From Gammaproteobacteria bacterium (GTDB taxonomy: Bacteria > Pseudomonadota > Gammaproteobacteria > UBA6429 > Thiohalophilaceae): a stretch of 64,000 nt of DNA. The stretch lies in contig WGLP01000003.1 in the NCBI GenBank assembly GCA_016125505.1, positions 372,001 through 436,000 of the forward strand. Direction: 5' to 3'. The translations under genes and the position numbers were made by a program. Under the pieces are notes generated by a model, which ran no database searches, was not told where the DNA came from, and saw only the letters and a program-made list of their open reading frames with translations. Below, in pieces: positions 1-10,657 of this stretch (position 1 is the first letter of the stretch; each line of letters starts with the position of its first letter).

Positions 1-230
1 CGATCATCGAGGCGGCCGGCGCTAAGGCGGCGGGGGTCGCCATCGCCCTCAACCGGCAGGAGCGGGGACAGGGAGCGCGGTCCGCGATCCAGGAAGTGGA
101 AGACACTTACCAGATACCGGTAATCAGCATCATCGGCCTGGAGCATCTTATCGCCTATATCAGCGAGAACAGCACCTATTCGCCCTATTTGCCGGCAATT
201 CAGGCCTACCGTACGCAGTACGGAATTTGA
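1..230 (+). CDS. pyrE: Orotate phosphoribosyltransferase, C-terminal part (cut by window edge)
   Basis: The first 230 bases read as one open frame from base 3, 75 codons ending in TGA at 228-230. The visible residues (AKAAGVAIALNRQERG, then SAIQEVE and PVISIIGLEHLI) are the C-terminal part of bacterial PyrE, which transfers orotate to PRPP to make OMP in pyrimidine synthesis in the cytoplasm. The PRPP-binding loop lies upstream, outside the window. PyrE close to slmA, argB, dut and coaBC is a conserved gammaproteobacterial arrangement, which supports the call. Confidence 0.85.
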   Translation, partial: IIEAAGAKAAGVAIALNRQERGQGARSAIQEVEDTYQIPVISIIGLEHLIAYISENSTYSPYLPAIQAYRTQYGI

Positions 231-243
231 GCACGGGTATTAC

Positions 244-1011
244 TTATCCAAACAGGCGTGCCCTGCCTAACAGCAGCAATATCCCCACCAGCAAGGTCAC
301 GATTTCGTAGGCACGCTTGATCCAGCGGTTGCCTTTGACGATGGACCAGTGGGCGCCGACATAGCCCCCCAGCAGGGAACCCAGCACCAGCGCCGGCAAC
401 CAGGCCCAGTATATGATGCCGTGCAGGCCCAGGGTCAGGGCACCGCTGCCGTTCCAGAACAGGCCTACCAGCACGAGCGTGTGTGCTACGGCCCGCTTGT
501 AATCCAGACCGAACCAATGAATCAGCCATAAGGTCACGAACAGGCCAGTCCCCGAGGTTAAGGACCCATTCAGAATGCCGATGATAAATAAGACTGAACC
601 GCCCACCGCCAGGCCCGTTCGGTCACGGTGGCGCGGCATGACCTGTTGACCCAGTCCGGGTTTAAATATGGAATATATACCCAGGCTTATGGTCAAAATA
701 CCCAGCGCGACTTCCGCGGTACGGTCCGGGATAAAGAGAATGACATTCGCGCCAATGACTACACCGGGAATGCCAGTGAGCAGCATCGTGATAATGACAT
801 GGCGTTCCAGACTGTGTTCACGGAAATGACGCAGCGTAGCGCCCAAACCAAGAAAGACTGTGGCGACTTTATGTGTCGCCAGCGCCGCGCCAAAAGGTAA
901 GCCCAGGAAGATCAGCAATGGCAGCTGTAACAAACCTGCGCCACCACCGGCAAAGGCCGAAAAGGCATTGGCAAGGAACGACGCAATGAATAGTAGAGTT
1001 TGATCAATCAC
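244..1011 (-). CDS. TSUP (TauE/SafE) family membrane exporter
   Basis: This 255-residue protein is almost entirely hydrophobic, with about eight membrane segments. It opens with LFIASFLANAFSAFAGGGAGLLQLPLL, the first half of the TSUP repeat, and the Gly-rich pattern recurs near residue 145 (ILNGSLTSGTGLF), as expected from the internal duplication of this family. TSUP proteins move anions such as sulfite or small organosulfonates across the inner membrane; the substrate cannot be read from sequence. Its stop lies 13 bases from the pyrE stop, in convergent orientation, so it is a separate unit. ATG start at 1011. Confidence 0.8.
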   Translation of the reverse strand: MIDQTLLFIASFLANAFSAFAGGGAGLLQLPLLIFLGLPFGAALATHKVATVFLGLGATLRHFREHSLERHVIITMLLTGIPGVVIGANVILFIPDRTAEVALGILTISLGIYSIFKPGLGQQVMPRHRDRTGLAVGGSVLFIIGILNGSLTSGTGLFVTLWLIHWFGLDYKRAVAHTLVLVGLFWNGSGALTLGLHGIIYWAWLPALVLGSLLGGYVGAHWSIVKGNRWIKRAYEIVTLLVGILLLLGRARLFG

Positions 1012-1081
1012 ACAGAAGCGAGTTTAATTGCAAACTAGGATGATAGTAGCGTCCCTTGTGCGGCGTGATTAGCCAAGGAAT

Positions 1082-1721
1082 ATGAAATCAATGTCAGTCA
1101 AACATAACACAATTCTTCTCTGCGTGGCGCTGGCCTCCACGCTTTCCCTGCCTCTGGCTCAGGCGGCCAGCTCCGGCGGCACGATAAAATGCTGGCGGAA
1201 CGATCTTGGCATCCGGGAGTGTGGCAACGTCGTCCCGCCCGAATACTCCCAACGTCGGATCGAGGTGCTAAACGATCGTGGCCTGGTCATTGACGTGATC
1301 GAACCGCCAAAAACAAAAGAGCAACTGGAAAAAGAGCGCGAACAGGCGCAACTACATAAAGCGGAAGAGGCCGCCAGGAAAGAGCAGGAACGCCGTGACG
1401 CCATCTTGCTCAATTCATACACGACCGAACGCGACCTGATCATCGCCAGAGATACCAATATCAAGGCTGCGCAGGGCCAGCTGGATATCGCCGAAGGCAA
1501 TTTGAAATTACTGCAAAATAGCCTGGCCGATCTGGAAAACCGCGCGGGCAACTACGAGCGTAGTGGCGGCAAACCACCTAAAAAACTGATCGATGAGATC
1601 GAAAAGACCAAACAACAGATCGCAGACAAGGAAAAAGTGATCGAGAAACGCAAGGAAGAAAAGGCTGTCATGGAACAGCGCTTCAACAAGGATCTGGCGC
1701 GGTTTCGCAAGCTGAAGGGTA

Positions 1722-1732
<11 letters not shown>
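1082..1732 (+). CDS. Secreted coiled-coil protein with DUF4124-like N-terminus
   Basis: 216 residues. A signal peptide ends near residue 29 (SLPLAQAAS), followed by a short domain with two Cys (TIKCWRNDLGIRECGNVVPPEY) that resembles DUF4124, a small periplasmic module of unknown function. From residue 75 onward the protein is charged and heptad-like (EREQAQLHKAEEAARKEQERR and QQIADKEKVIEKRKEE), so a long periplasmic coiled coil is expected. The start is backed by AAGGAAT just before ATG. Its 3' end overlaps the convergent slmA by 11 bases. The DUF4124 assignment is tentative. Confidence 0.65.
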
Positions 1733-3235
<1,503 letters not shown>

Positions 3236-3318
3236 TTAGTGAACGATTACATAATAATATTTTTTGGAGAACAACGCACTCAGGAAGTCGAATTATTTGT
3301 GCTGATTCAATACATAAA

Positions 3319-3351
3319 GTGGTTATCCGCATTACCTATGCGAATAACCAC
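3319..3351. terminator. Hairpin downstream of algC
   Basis: Arms GTGGTTATcCGCAT and ATGCGaATAACCAC (one mismatch) enclose a 5-base loop, lying 22 bases past the algC stop and upstream of argB. It is followed on the minus strand by CTTTATG, only a weak U-tract, so termination is plausible but not certain. The rest of the 164-base algC-argB gap is AT-rich and may hold the argB promoter. Confidence 0.5.
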
Positions 3352-3372
3352 CTTCGCTGTAACCTGGAAAAA

Positions 3373-6072
3373 TCAGAAAGGTAATTTCAAGTCCGGCTTG
3401 ACTGCCAGCATCTGTGCCTTGAAGAGCTGTTGAATGCGTCCCATGGCACGCGCATCCTTGCCCTCGAAACGCAATACCAATACAGGTGTTGTATTCGAAG
3501 CGCGCACCAGACCCCACCCATCATTAAAATCAGCGCGGATTCCATCAATCATGGAGACATTGGCCTCACCGAAGTCAGCACGCATCATCAGGTCCTCAAT
3601 GAATTTGTGTGTCTCGCCCTCACGCATTTGCACGTTGAGTTCCGGTGTATTGACCGCATCGGGCAAGGCACCAAACACCGCGTCTGATTTCGTATTGGTC
3701 TTGGACAGGATCTCCAGCAACCTCGCACCGGAATACAGACCGTCGTCGAATCCATACCAGCGATCGTTGAAAAATATATGGCCGCTCATCTCTCCTGCCA
3801 GCGGCGCACCTGTCTGTTTCAGTTTGGCCTTGATCAGCGAATGCCCGGTCTTCCACATCAACGGCTCACCGCCTTTTTCCCAAATGACACGGGTCAGATT
3901 ATTACTGCATTTGATGTCATATATGATTTGCGCACCGTGATTATTCGCCAGCACATCTGCGGCAAATAACATCATGTAACGATCCGGATAAATGATCTTG
4001 CCACCGGCATCGACTACACCCAGTCGGTCGCCATCGCCATCAAACGCAATACCAAGATCTGCACCTTTGCCTTTTACGGTAGCGATCAGGTCCTGCATGT
4101 TCTCCGGTTTACTCGGGTCGGGATGGTGGTTGGGGAATTTACCATCGACATCGCAGTAGAGTTCCGTGACACGACATCCCATGGACTTGAACAGCAAAGG
4201 TGCAATCGCACCAGCCACACCATTGCCACAATCGATGACGATATTCATCGGGCGCTTGAGTTTAACGTCACCGATGATGCGTTCGATGTAGGCCTTGGCA
4301 ACCGACTGATTGGAGTAATGCCCCTCGCCAGTCGCGAAATCATCGTTCTCGATACGTTCCCGCAGCGCCTGGATAGCCTCCCCGGACAGGGTTTCACCGC
4401 CCAGCATCATTTTGAAGCCGTTGTATTGCGGTGGATTATGGCTGCCGGTCAGCATCACACCCGTACCGTTTGCCAATTCGTTGGCGGCGTAATACAAAAC
4501 CGGTGTTGGTAACATCCCGATATCGATCACATCGACACCGGATTGCTGCACCCCTTTGACAAAGGCACCGCCAAGTTCCGGCCCGGATAAACGGCCGTCA
4601 CGAGCAAACACCAATTTTGTCAGACCGCGTGCCACTGCCTCGCTGCCAATAGCGCGGCCAATCAATTGTGCGTGTTGCGCCGTCAGGCTGACCCCAACCA
4701 CACCGCGAATATCATATGCCTTGAAGATTTCCTTAGGTGGTTTCGCCGGCGCGTTTTGTGGTGCGGCTGATGCCGTCGGCGTGGTACCGGGCTTGTCCTG
4801 CGTAGCGCCTGCAGTACGCGCCGTTGGGGCGCTTTGCGTCATTGCGTGTGGCTCAAACTGCATATTCGGGTCGCGCGCACTGAAAATCGCCTTATCCTGT
4901 GCCGAAGTTGCTGCCTGGGCCTGGGCTTTCGGCATGACTTCGGACTCATCCAGTTCTTCAACACTCACGCCACCGCTGAATACCGCGAGAGGATCCAGTT
5001 GGCCCATCTTTGCTGAATTGACGTTGATGGCATTGGGATCGTAATCGCGCTCACGCTCGGTACTGGATTTGTCCTGCAACTCATCGATACGGCGGGCAAC
5101 CTCTGTTACTTCTGGCATAACAAAATGGTAGTCGTGCTGGCGCACGCCGCGTAAATTATCGGCGCTCATTTTAATCAGGTTACCGGCATCTTCGCGTACC
5201 GTATTACTGACCGAACGCTTAAGCGAAAAGAATGCAAACCCCATCAATACAACACCGATCAGATAGAAAAATACCGCCTGCAGGGTAATGGGCAAGATCG
5301 TCTCGGAGGCTGGCGACCACACGGCGACCTTCCAGCGCGTCCCTCTGACATCACGATAAGTATAAAGACTGTTGCGCAGATCGCTGTTACCTATCTTGCC
5401 GAGCATGACTGAGGGCTGTTCGCCTGTTTGTTGCATCAACTCAATATAGTGATCGCGCGACACGCCCTCCAGCCAGAACCCGATCACTTTTGTGTCCAAC
5501 GCGAGTTGTATCACGCCGATGGGATTGCCCTTGTCCAGGATAGGTCGCACGATCTCTACGTGTGCCTGAGATGTATTGGGCGCATGGACCTCCACTGCCG
5601 GACTCATATTGCCGCGCTCAACCGAGTTGATCACATCCAGACAGGCATAGCCGATGGGCGGTGAAACCGAGTTATCCAGATGCGCGCTGCCGCGGCGAAA
5701 AATACGCAGCGCCAGCGCAAAGGGAAAGGCCTGGTACAGCTGGGCGGCACGCCGTTGCAGGGCGGCCTCATCACCGCTGTTGATTAACTGGATCAGCGCC
5801 GGATCACGCGCCATGTTTTCCAACGAACTGGTGTAGGACTGCACGGAACTGGCAAGCTGATAGGCAACGCTGCGCTCGACTGCCTCACCTGCTGTGCGCT
5901 GCTGCATCCGAATCTGGTTATAGGACGCATACTGACTCAACCAGAACGTCAGCGCAAAGATCAAAACGAAGAACAAAAATCCCGTTAAGATCGCTGTATT
6001 AAGGGTGACTCCACCGAGTTTCCCTGCTTTCTGCCCGCGTCTACGGGCACGACTTCCTCGACGTCTAGCCAT
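3373..6072 (-). CDS. algC: Phosphomannomutase/phosphoglucomutase with membrane-anchored N-terminal extension
   Basis: 899 residues. Residues ~445-899 are a complete alpha-D-phosphohexomutase: KAYDIRGVVG, the phosphoserine loop TGSHNPPQYNG (Ser544), the metal loop DGDGDRLG and the phosphate-binding RASNTTP near the C-terminus. AlgC interconverts hexose 6- and 1-phosphates for LPS, exopolysaccharide and rhamnose precursors. Ahead of it is an extension of ~445 residues: a basic tail, a membrane segment (~24-45), a ~210-residue presumed periplasmic domain, a second membrane segment (~260-284) and a disordered Ala/Gln/Pro-rich linker. Long AlgC forms are known in Pseudomonas and relatives; the role of the extension is unknown. 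ATG at 6072 has no strong ribosome-binding site. Confidence 0.92.
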   Translation of the reverse strand: MARRRGSRARRRGQKAGKLGGVTLNTAILTGFLFFVLIFALTFWLSQYASYNQIRMQQRTAGEAVERSVAYQLASSVQSYTSSLENMARDPALIQLINSGDEAALQRRAAQLYQAFPFALALRIFRRGSAHLDNSVSPPIGYACLDVINSVERGNMSPAVEVHAPNTSQAHVEIVRPILDKGNPIGVIQLALDTKVIGFWLEGVSRDHYIELMQQTGEQPSVMLGKIGNSDLRNSLYTYRDVRGTRWKVAVWSPASETILPITLQAVFFYLIGVVLMGFAFFSLKRSVSNTVREDAGNLIKMSADNLRGVRQHDYHFVMPEVTEVARRIDELQDKSSTERERDYDPNAINVNSAKMGQLDPLAVFSGGVSVEELDESEVMPKAQAQAATSAQDKAIFSARDPNMQFEPHAMTQSAPTARTAGATQDKPGTTPTASAAPQNAPAKPPKEIFKAYDIRGVVGVSLTAQHAQLIGRAIGSEAVARGLTKLVFARDGRLSGPELGGAFVKGVQQSGVDVIDIGMLPTPVLYYAANELANGTGVMLTGSHNPPQYNGFKMMLGGETLSGEAIQALRERIENDDFATGEGHYSNQSVAKAYIERIIGDVKLKRPMNIVIDCGNGVAGAIAPLLFKSMGCRVTELYCDVDGKFPNHHPDPSKPENMQDLIATVKGKGADLGIAFDGDGDRLGVVDAGGKIIYPDRYMMLFAADVLANNHGAQIIYDIKCSNNLTRVIWEKGGEPLMWKTGHSLIKAKLKQTGAPLAGEMSGHIFFNDRWYGFDDGLYSGARLLEILSKTNTKSDAVFGALPDAVNTPELNVQMREGETHKFIEDLMMRADFGEANVSMIDGIRADFNDGWGLVRASNTTPVLVLRFEGKDARAMGRIQQLFKAQMLAVKPDLKLPF

Positions 6073-6107
6073 GCGTTTGTCTGTTCATGTTGTGTAAGAA
6101 AACTGTT

Positions 6108-6566
6108 TCAGGCGCGGCCGGTATGTCCGAAACCACCCTCGGCACGATGACTCTCATTAAACTCTTCGACGATTTGCAGCGCTGCCTGCACCACGGGCAC
6201 AAACACTAATTGTGCAATACGATCACCGATCGCGATGGTGAAAGATTCACTACCCCGATTCCAGCATGAGATGAACAGCTGCCCCTGGTAATCGGAGTCG
6301 ATCAACCCGACCAGATTCCCTAACACGATGCCGTGTTTGTGACCCAGACCGGAGCGCGGCAGGATGACAGCCGCCATCGCCGGGTCTTCGATGTGAATAG
6401 CCAGGCCTGTCGGGATCAGCCTGGTTTCACCCGGTGCGATGGTCACAGGCGCTTCCACGCAGGCACGCAAATCCATGCCAGCTGCACCGCCGGTTGCATA
6501 CTCTGGTAACGGGATCTCCTGACCGATACGTGAATCGAGAATTTTTAATTGCACATCGCGCTTCAA
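6108..6566 (-). CDS. dut: dUTP diphosphatase (dUTPase)
   Basis: Trimeric dUTPase that hydrolyses dUTP to dUMP, keeping uracil out of DNA and feeding dTMP synthesis. All five motifs are visible: [35 protein letters not shown] and the C-terminal EGGFGHTGR. There is no in-frame ATG. A TTG at 6614 that overlaps the coaBC stop would give 168 residues, but a TTG at 6566 is preceded by GGGGGA at good spacing and yields 152 residues starting KRDVQLKIL, matching the usual family N-terminus and length; I prefer that start. Lies between coaBC and algC as in many gammaproteobacteria. Confidence 0.93.
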   Translation of the reverse strand: MKRDVQLKILDSRIGQEIPLPEYATGGAAGMDLRACVEAPVTIAPGETRLIPTGLAIHIEDPAMAAVILPRSGLGHKHGIVLGNLVGLIDSDYQGQLFISCWNRGSESFTIAIGDRIAQLVFVPVVQAALQIVEEFNESHRAEGGFGHTGRA

Positions 6567-6610
6567 AACTTTTCCCCCGTGTCTATTAGTCGCCAGCACT
6601 AGTTGCTTTT

Positions 6611-7876
6611 TCAATTATCCGGCTGCTTGGTGAATCGCAAAACGTTGTCGCCCGTCAGCGCGGACTTATGCCGTACCTGATACCGTTGCGCGATATGTCC
6701 AATCAGCTCTCGCGCCAGTTTGGTTTTCGGCGCCATGGCCAACTCCAGCTCCCCTTCGCGCCATACGAGCCGTATAGCATTCTCATCACTGCCGAAGCCA
6801 CCGTCGCCTGCGTTCACGCCGACCCAATTGGCAGCAATCATATCCACGCCCTTGTCATGCAGTTTACTACGGGCATGATGTTCAAGGTTATCGGTCTCGG
6901 CTGCGAAACCTACACAAAAACTTGCCGGGTATCGGCGTTTGACGCTGGCCAGGATATCCGGATTGCGCACCAGGGTCAGACTCAAAGTCTCTTCATCCTT
7001 TTTGATCTTGCTACTGGCAACCAGCTCTGGCCGATAATCCGCCACTGCCGCCGCACCTATATATATGTCGACATCTTCCATGCGTGGCATGACGGCATCA
7101 TACATGTCCTGCGCACTGAGCACCGGAATATGCTGGACACCATCGGGCACAGGCAGGCACACCGGACCGCTAACCAAAGTCACACGAGCCCCCGCTTCGA
7201 ATGCGGCAGCAGCCACGGCATAACCCATCTTGCCGGAACTGTGATTGGACAGATAGCGCACGGGGTCGATGGCCTCCTGGGTTGGGCCTGCAGTGACGAG
7301 TACGTGCAAACCCGCCAGGGCACCCGTCTCGAAGACTTCCGCCAATTGTCCAACCAGTTGCGTCGGTTCCTGCATTCTGCCGGCGCCCGTCTCGCCACAG
7401 GCCTGCTCTCCGCTATCCGGTCCGAAGATCAACACACCGCGGCTACGCAACACGCGGATATTGTCCTCGGTCGCCGGGTCGGACCACATCTGGTGATTCA
7501 TGGCAGGCGCCACCGCCAAGGGGACATTGCTGGCCAGGCAGACGGCCATTAACAAATCATCGGCGCGGCCAATACGTAAACGGGCCAAAAAATCGGCGCT
7601 TGCCGGGGCAATGAGAATAGCATCCGCCCAACGCGCCAATTGGATATGCCCCATGCCGGCCTCGGCGCGGGTATCCAGGAGATGTTCGTGTACGGGATGG
7701 CCTGACAGGGCCTGAAAGGTCAGGGGAGTAACGAATTCTGTCGCGGCGCGGGTCATGACCACGCGGACTTCAGCGCCATGATCGCGTAAACGGCGAATGA
7801 CTTCACCGGCCTTATACGCGGCAATACTACCGGTGACTCCGAGTACGATACGTTTGTTGCTTAAGCGTTCGAGCAT
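6611..7876 (-). CDS. coaBC: Bifunctional phosphopantothenoylcysteine decarboxylase / phosphopantothenate-cysteine ligase
   Basis: 421 residues, full length for the CoaBC (Dfp) fusion, which performs two consecutive steps of coenzyme A synthesis. The N-terminal flavin-dependent decarboxylase has [10 protein letters not shown], the catalytic-His region [10 protein letters not shown] (His77) and [10 protein letters not shown]; the Cys lid appears as [16 protein letters not shown]. The ligase domain starts near residue 188 with [11 protein letters not shown] and SNHSSGKMG, the CTP-binding region. ATG start at 7876. It heads the coaBC-dut transcript; TATAAT on the minus strand at 7902-7907 is a possible -10 without a clear -35. 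Confidence 0.95.
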   Translation of the reverse strand: MLERLSNKRIVLGVTGSIAAYKAGEVIRRLRDHGAEVRVVMTRAATEFVTPLTFQALSGHPVHEHLLDTRAEAGMGHIQLARWADAILIAPASADFLARLRIGRADDLLMAVCLASNVPLAVAPAMNHQMWSDPATEDNIRVLRSRGVLIFGPDSGEQACGETGAGRMQEPTQLVGQLAEVFETGALAGLHVLVTAGPTQEAIDPVRYLSNHSSGKMGYAVAAAAFEAGARVTLVSGPVCLPVPDGVQHIPVLSAQDMYDAVMPRMEDVDIYIGAAAVADYRPELVASSKIKKDEETLSLTLVRNPDILASVKRRYPASFCVGFAAETDNLEHHARSKLHDKGVDMIAANWVGVNAGDGGFGSDENAIRLVWREGELELAMAPKTKLARELIGHIAQRYQVRHKSALTGDNVLRFTKQPDN

Positions 7877-7964
7877 GCATGACGTCCTTGAATGTCAATC
7901 CATTATAGCTTGCTTAGCTTTCTATAATCGCCTAAGTTAGCAAAGTACGCATAATATTGAAAAA

Positions 7965-8105
7965 CAGGTTATTTCCAAGCGTTACGAGCGAAGGTAAGAC
8001 AAGGCAAAAAATAGCGAGAAAGCGGAGTTGACAGGGTAGTCAATGAGCATTTGGAGCCATTTTTTAACGCCGTATTACCAAGCGCAGTAGCTTAGAAATA
8101 ACCTG
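7965..8105. repeat. 141-bp hairpin repeat with 16-bp terminal inverted arms (largest copy of a window-wide family)
   Basis: The ends are inverted copies: CAGGTTATTTCcAAGC at 7965-7980 and, on the opposite strand, CAGGTTATTTCtAAGC from 8105. The left inner end reads GTTACGAGCGAAGG and the right inner end CCAAGCGCAGTA; between them are nested palindromes (AAAAAATAGCG against AGCCATTTTTT, and GTTGACAGGGTAGTCAA). It fills most of the coaBC-radC gap and stops five bases before the radC leader. Shorter relatives with the same inner sequences but different arms lie at 22056, 54080 and 60698. It has no coding capacity. Confidence 0.8.
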
Positions 8106-8122
8106 ACGACATGGAGGTCGAT

Positions 8123-8800
8123 ATGTTACCCATCACCCAGTGGCCTGCCCACGAACGTCCACGGGAACGCCTGCTCACACACGGTCCACAATCCCTCAGC
8201 GACGCGGAACTGCTTGCCATCTTTCTGCGTACCGGGATCGCCGGTAAAACCGCGGTCGATCTGGCCCGCGAATGCCTGCAGGACTTCGGCGGCCTGCGCA
8301 ACCTGCTCACCGCCGAGCAGACACGCTTTTGCCGGCACAAAGGCCTGGGGCAGGCCAAATATGCCCAACTCCAGGCTGTCCTGGAAATGGCCCGCCGTCA
8401 TCTGGCCCAATCCCTTAACCAGAGCGAGGGTATCAGCCATCCCAGCCAGGCCAAAGAGTTTATCCATGCCAAGCTCCGGGATTACCCCCATGAGGTCTTC
8501 GCCTGCCTGTTTCTGGACAATCGTCACCGGGTCTTGCGCTTTGAGGAACTGTTCCGCGGCACCATCGACGGCGCCAGCGTCCATCCGCGCGAGGTGGTCA
8601 AAACCGCCCTACGGCATAATGCGGCAGCGGTGATCCTCGCCCACAACCATCCCTCCGGGGTGGCCGAACCCAGTGCCGCTGACCGTCATATCACGGAACG
8701 GCTGAAATCCGCCCTGCTACTGGTGGATATCCGGGTGCTGGACCATCTGGTGGTGGGAGACCGGGAATGTGTGTCCTTTGCGGAGCGTGGCTGGTTATAA
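8123..8800 (+). CDS. radC: RadC family JAMM/MPN+ metalloprotein
   Basis: 225 residues. The C-terminal JAB1/MPN domain has the metal motif AHNHPSG (His174, His176) with Asp187 and a likely catalytic Glu near 141-142, ahead of it a helix-hairpin-helix region ([15 protein letters not shown] and the [14 protein letters not shown] segment). RadC was once called a DNA-repair protein; its cellular role is unresolved. An ATG at 8111 is in frame, but GGAGGT four bases before the ATG at 8123 makes the second start clear, and the protein then begins as family members do. Followed by rpmB-rpmG, the usual neighbour order. Confidence 0.92.
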   Translation: MLPITQWPAHERPRERLLTHGPQSLSDAELLAIFLRTGIAGKTAVDLARECLQDFGGLRNLLTAEQTRFCRHKGLGQAKYAQLQAVLEMARRHLAQSLNQSEGISHPSQAKEFIHAKLRDYPHEVFACLFLDNRHRVLRFEELFRGTIDGASVHPREVVKTALRHNAAAVILAHNHPSGVAEPSAADRHITERLKSALLLVDIRVLDHLVVGDRECVSFAERGWL

Positions 8801-8814
8801 AATGCAGCTCCTCC

Positions 8815-8843
8815 TTGCCAAGGGGAGGCCGATTCCGTAAAAT
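8815..8843 (+). promoter_or_regulatory. Sigma70-type promoter for rpmB-rpmG
   Basis: TTGCCA at 8815-8820, a 17-base spacer and TAAAAT at 8838-8843 each differ from the consensus by one base. It sits 43 bases upstream of the rpmB ATG, just after the radC stop. The -35 overlaps a small imperfect hairpin (CCTCCTT against AAGGGGAGG) that may end radC transcription. Confidence 0.65.
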
Positions 8844-8886
8844 TCGCGCTCTTTTTCGCAACAGCAAGTTGGAGTGGGAGCCAATC

Positions 8887-9123
8887 ATGGCCAGAGTATG
8901 CCAAGTAACCGGTAAACGCCCGATGGCGGGGAATAACGTGTCGCACGCGAACAATAAGACCCGTCGCCGTTTTCTGCCGAACCTGCACACGCACAAGTTC
9001 TGGGTCGAATCCGAACAGCGTTTCGTCAAACTGCGCGTCAGCTCCCATGGCATGCGCATCATCGACAAGAAGGGCATCGACGCCGTCCTGTCCGATATTC
9101 GCCAACGTGGCGAAAGCATCTAA
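8887..9123 (+). CDS. rpmB: 50S ribosomal protein L28
   Basis: 78 residues, the standard size. L28 is a late-assembling protein of the large subunit. It starts [21 protein letters not shown] and carries [17 protein letters not shown] and the C-terminal [10 protein letters not shown], very close to the enterobacterial protein. Only one Cys is present, so this is the zinc-independent form. A purine-rich GGAGTGGGAG element precedes the ATG. Co-transcribed with rpmG ten bases downstream. Confidence 0.97.
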   Translation: MARVCQVTGKRPMAGNNVSHANNKTRRRFLPNLHTHKFWVESEQRFVKLRVSSHGMRIIDKKGIDAVLSDIRQRGESI

Positions 9124-9130
9124 GGAGTAA

Positions 9131-9301
<171 letters not shown>

Positions 9302-9309
9302 TCCAAATA

Positions 9310-9337
9310 AAATCAGGGGCCTTGCGGTCCCTGATTT
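9310..9337 (+). terminator. Intrinsic terminator after rpmG
   Basis: Perfect 9-base arms AAATCAGGG and CCCTGATTT with a 10-base loop begin eight bases after the rpmG stop and are followed by CGTTAAGTTTTT. Position and structure fit the end of the rpmBG transcript. Confidence 0.75.
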
Positions 9338-9410
9338 CGTTAAGTTTTTCGCCCAAACCTCCGATATATAGTCTGCAGACTCTGACTTTGCCTGTCAGTA
9401 CGGGGGCGAC

Positions 9411-10631
9411 ATGACTTCCATTTACATTGGCAGACAGCCGATCTATACCCGCGATCAATCGGTTTATGCCTATGAATTATTATTCCGCGACGGCGATGCC
9501 AACCGCGCCAACATCGACGACCCGGATCGGGCAACTTCGCAGCTCATCGTCAATGCCCTGACCGAATTCGGTCTGCGCAACATCGTCGATGACAAACTCG
9601 CGTTCATCAACCTGACCCGCAACTTCACCACGGGGACCTTCCCCATCCCCGGCGCACAATCCCAACTGGTGCTGGAGATCCTCGAAGACATCGAACTGGA
9701 CAAACAGGTGCTGGCCGGTATCGTGCGACTCAAACACCAGGGGTACACCATTGCCCTCGACGATTTCATCTTTCATCCGCATTTGAAACCCCTGGTGCAA
9801 ATCGCGGATATCGTCAAGCTGGATGTCTTGCAAATGGACGCAGAGAGCCTGCGCTCGCACGTCACCGCCTTAAAACGCTACAAGGTCAAACTGCTGGCGG
9901 AAAAGGTCGAAGACCATGCAATGTTTCAGCAGTGCCTCGATCTGGGTGTTGATTACTTCCAGGGTTATTTCTTCTGCAAGCCAAACGTCATTGCAGGGAA
10001 ACGTACACCCGCCAACCGCCTGGCATTACTCAACCTGCTCACCAAACTGAGCAGCCCGGACATTGGTACCGCGGAACTTGAAAAACTGATCGCGCAGGAT
10101 GTCACGCTGTCCTTCCGTTTGTTGCGCTATATCAATTCATCACAGTATTCCGTGGGGAATACCGTCGACTCGATCAAACACGCCATCATGTTGCTGGGTC
10201 TCAATACCGTGCGTTCGCTGTGTTACCTGATCGTGATCTCCACCGTTGAAGACAAACCCTTTGAACTTTTCATCACGGCCCTGATTCGCGCCCACATGTG
10301 CGAATGCCTGGCCGCGGTATTTGATGACAAGGCCCAGCAGCCGGCGTATTTCACGGTTGGCCTGTTATCCGTGCTCGATGCCATGATGGATCAACCCATG
10401 CAGAAGGTATTGGAACAGCTGCCCTTGCGCGAAGACATCCGTCTGGCCCTGTTGCAGCACGAAGGCAGGATGGGCAAGGCCCTGCAGTACGCCGTGTCGT
10501 ATGAGCGCGGTGAGTGGGATGAAATCAAGCCGAGTGACGTCAGCAGCGATCAGATTCGCGCCATCTATCTGCGTGCTATCGCCTGGTGCAAGGAATTCAC
10601 CGATTCCATGGCACAGGCAAACGCCGCCTGA
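9411..10631 (+). CDS. EAL-HDOD signalling protein (YuxH type), EAL site degenerate
   Basis: 406 residues. Residues 1-~200 follow the EAL phosphodiesterase fold (IYIGRQPIYTRDQSVYAYELLFRD, ALDDFIFHP, IVKLDVL, LLAEKVED, YFQGYFFCKP), but the EAL signature reads YEL, the DDFGTG loop reads DDFIFH and other metal ligands are absent, so cyclic-di-GMP hydrolysis is unlikely; it may bind the nucleotide or proteins instead. Residues ~205-400 are an HDOD domain (VTLSFRLLRYINSSQY, SIKHAIMLLGLNTVRSL), which is an HD-related domain without catalytic metal residues. Such proteins regulate motility, biofilm or stress. Monocistronic; its stop faces the stop of the next gene 26 bases on. Confidence 0.88.
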   Translation: MTSIYIGRQPIYTRDQSVYAYELLFRDGDANRANIDDPDRATSQLIVNALTEFGLRNIVDDKLAFINLTRNFTTGTFPIPGAQSQLVLEILEDIELDKQVLAGIVRLKHQGYTIALDDFIFHPHLKPLVQIADIVKLDVLQMDAESLRSHVTALKRYKVKLLAEKVEDHAMFQQCLDLGVDYFQGYFFCKPNVIAGKRTPANRLALLNLLTKLSSPDIGTAELEKLIAQDVTLSFRLLRYINSSQYSVGNTVDSIKHAIMLLGLNTVRSLCYLIVISTVEDKPFELFITALIRAHMCECLAAVFDDKAQQPAYFTVGLLSVLDAMMDQPMQKVLEQLPLREDIRLALLQHEGRMGKALQYAVSYERGEWDEIKPSDVSSDQIRAIYLRAIAWCKEFTDSMAQANAA

Positions 10632-10657
10632 CATACAAATATTTCGCTGATAATTCT

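Noticed and set aside
3319-3351. Hairpin near algC as a member of the repeat family
   Set aside because: Its five-base loop has none of the shared core; it is better explained as a terminator.
7901-7928. Paired promoters for coaBC and radC from two TATAAT boxes (7902-7907 minus, 7923-7928 plus)
   Set aside because: Neither has a recognisable -35 at 16-18 bases, and the region is AT-rich enough for chance matches.
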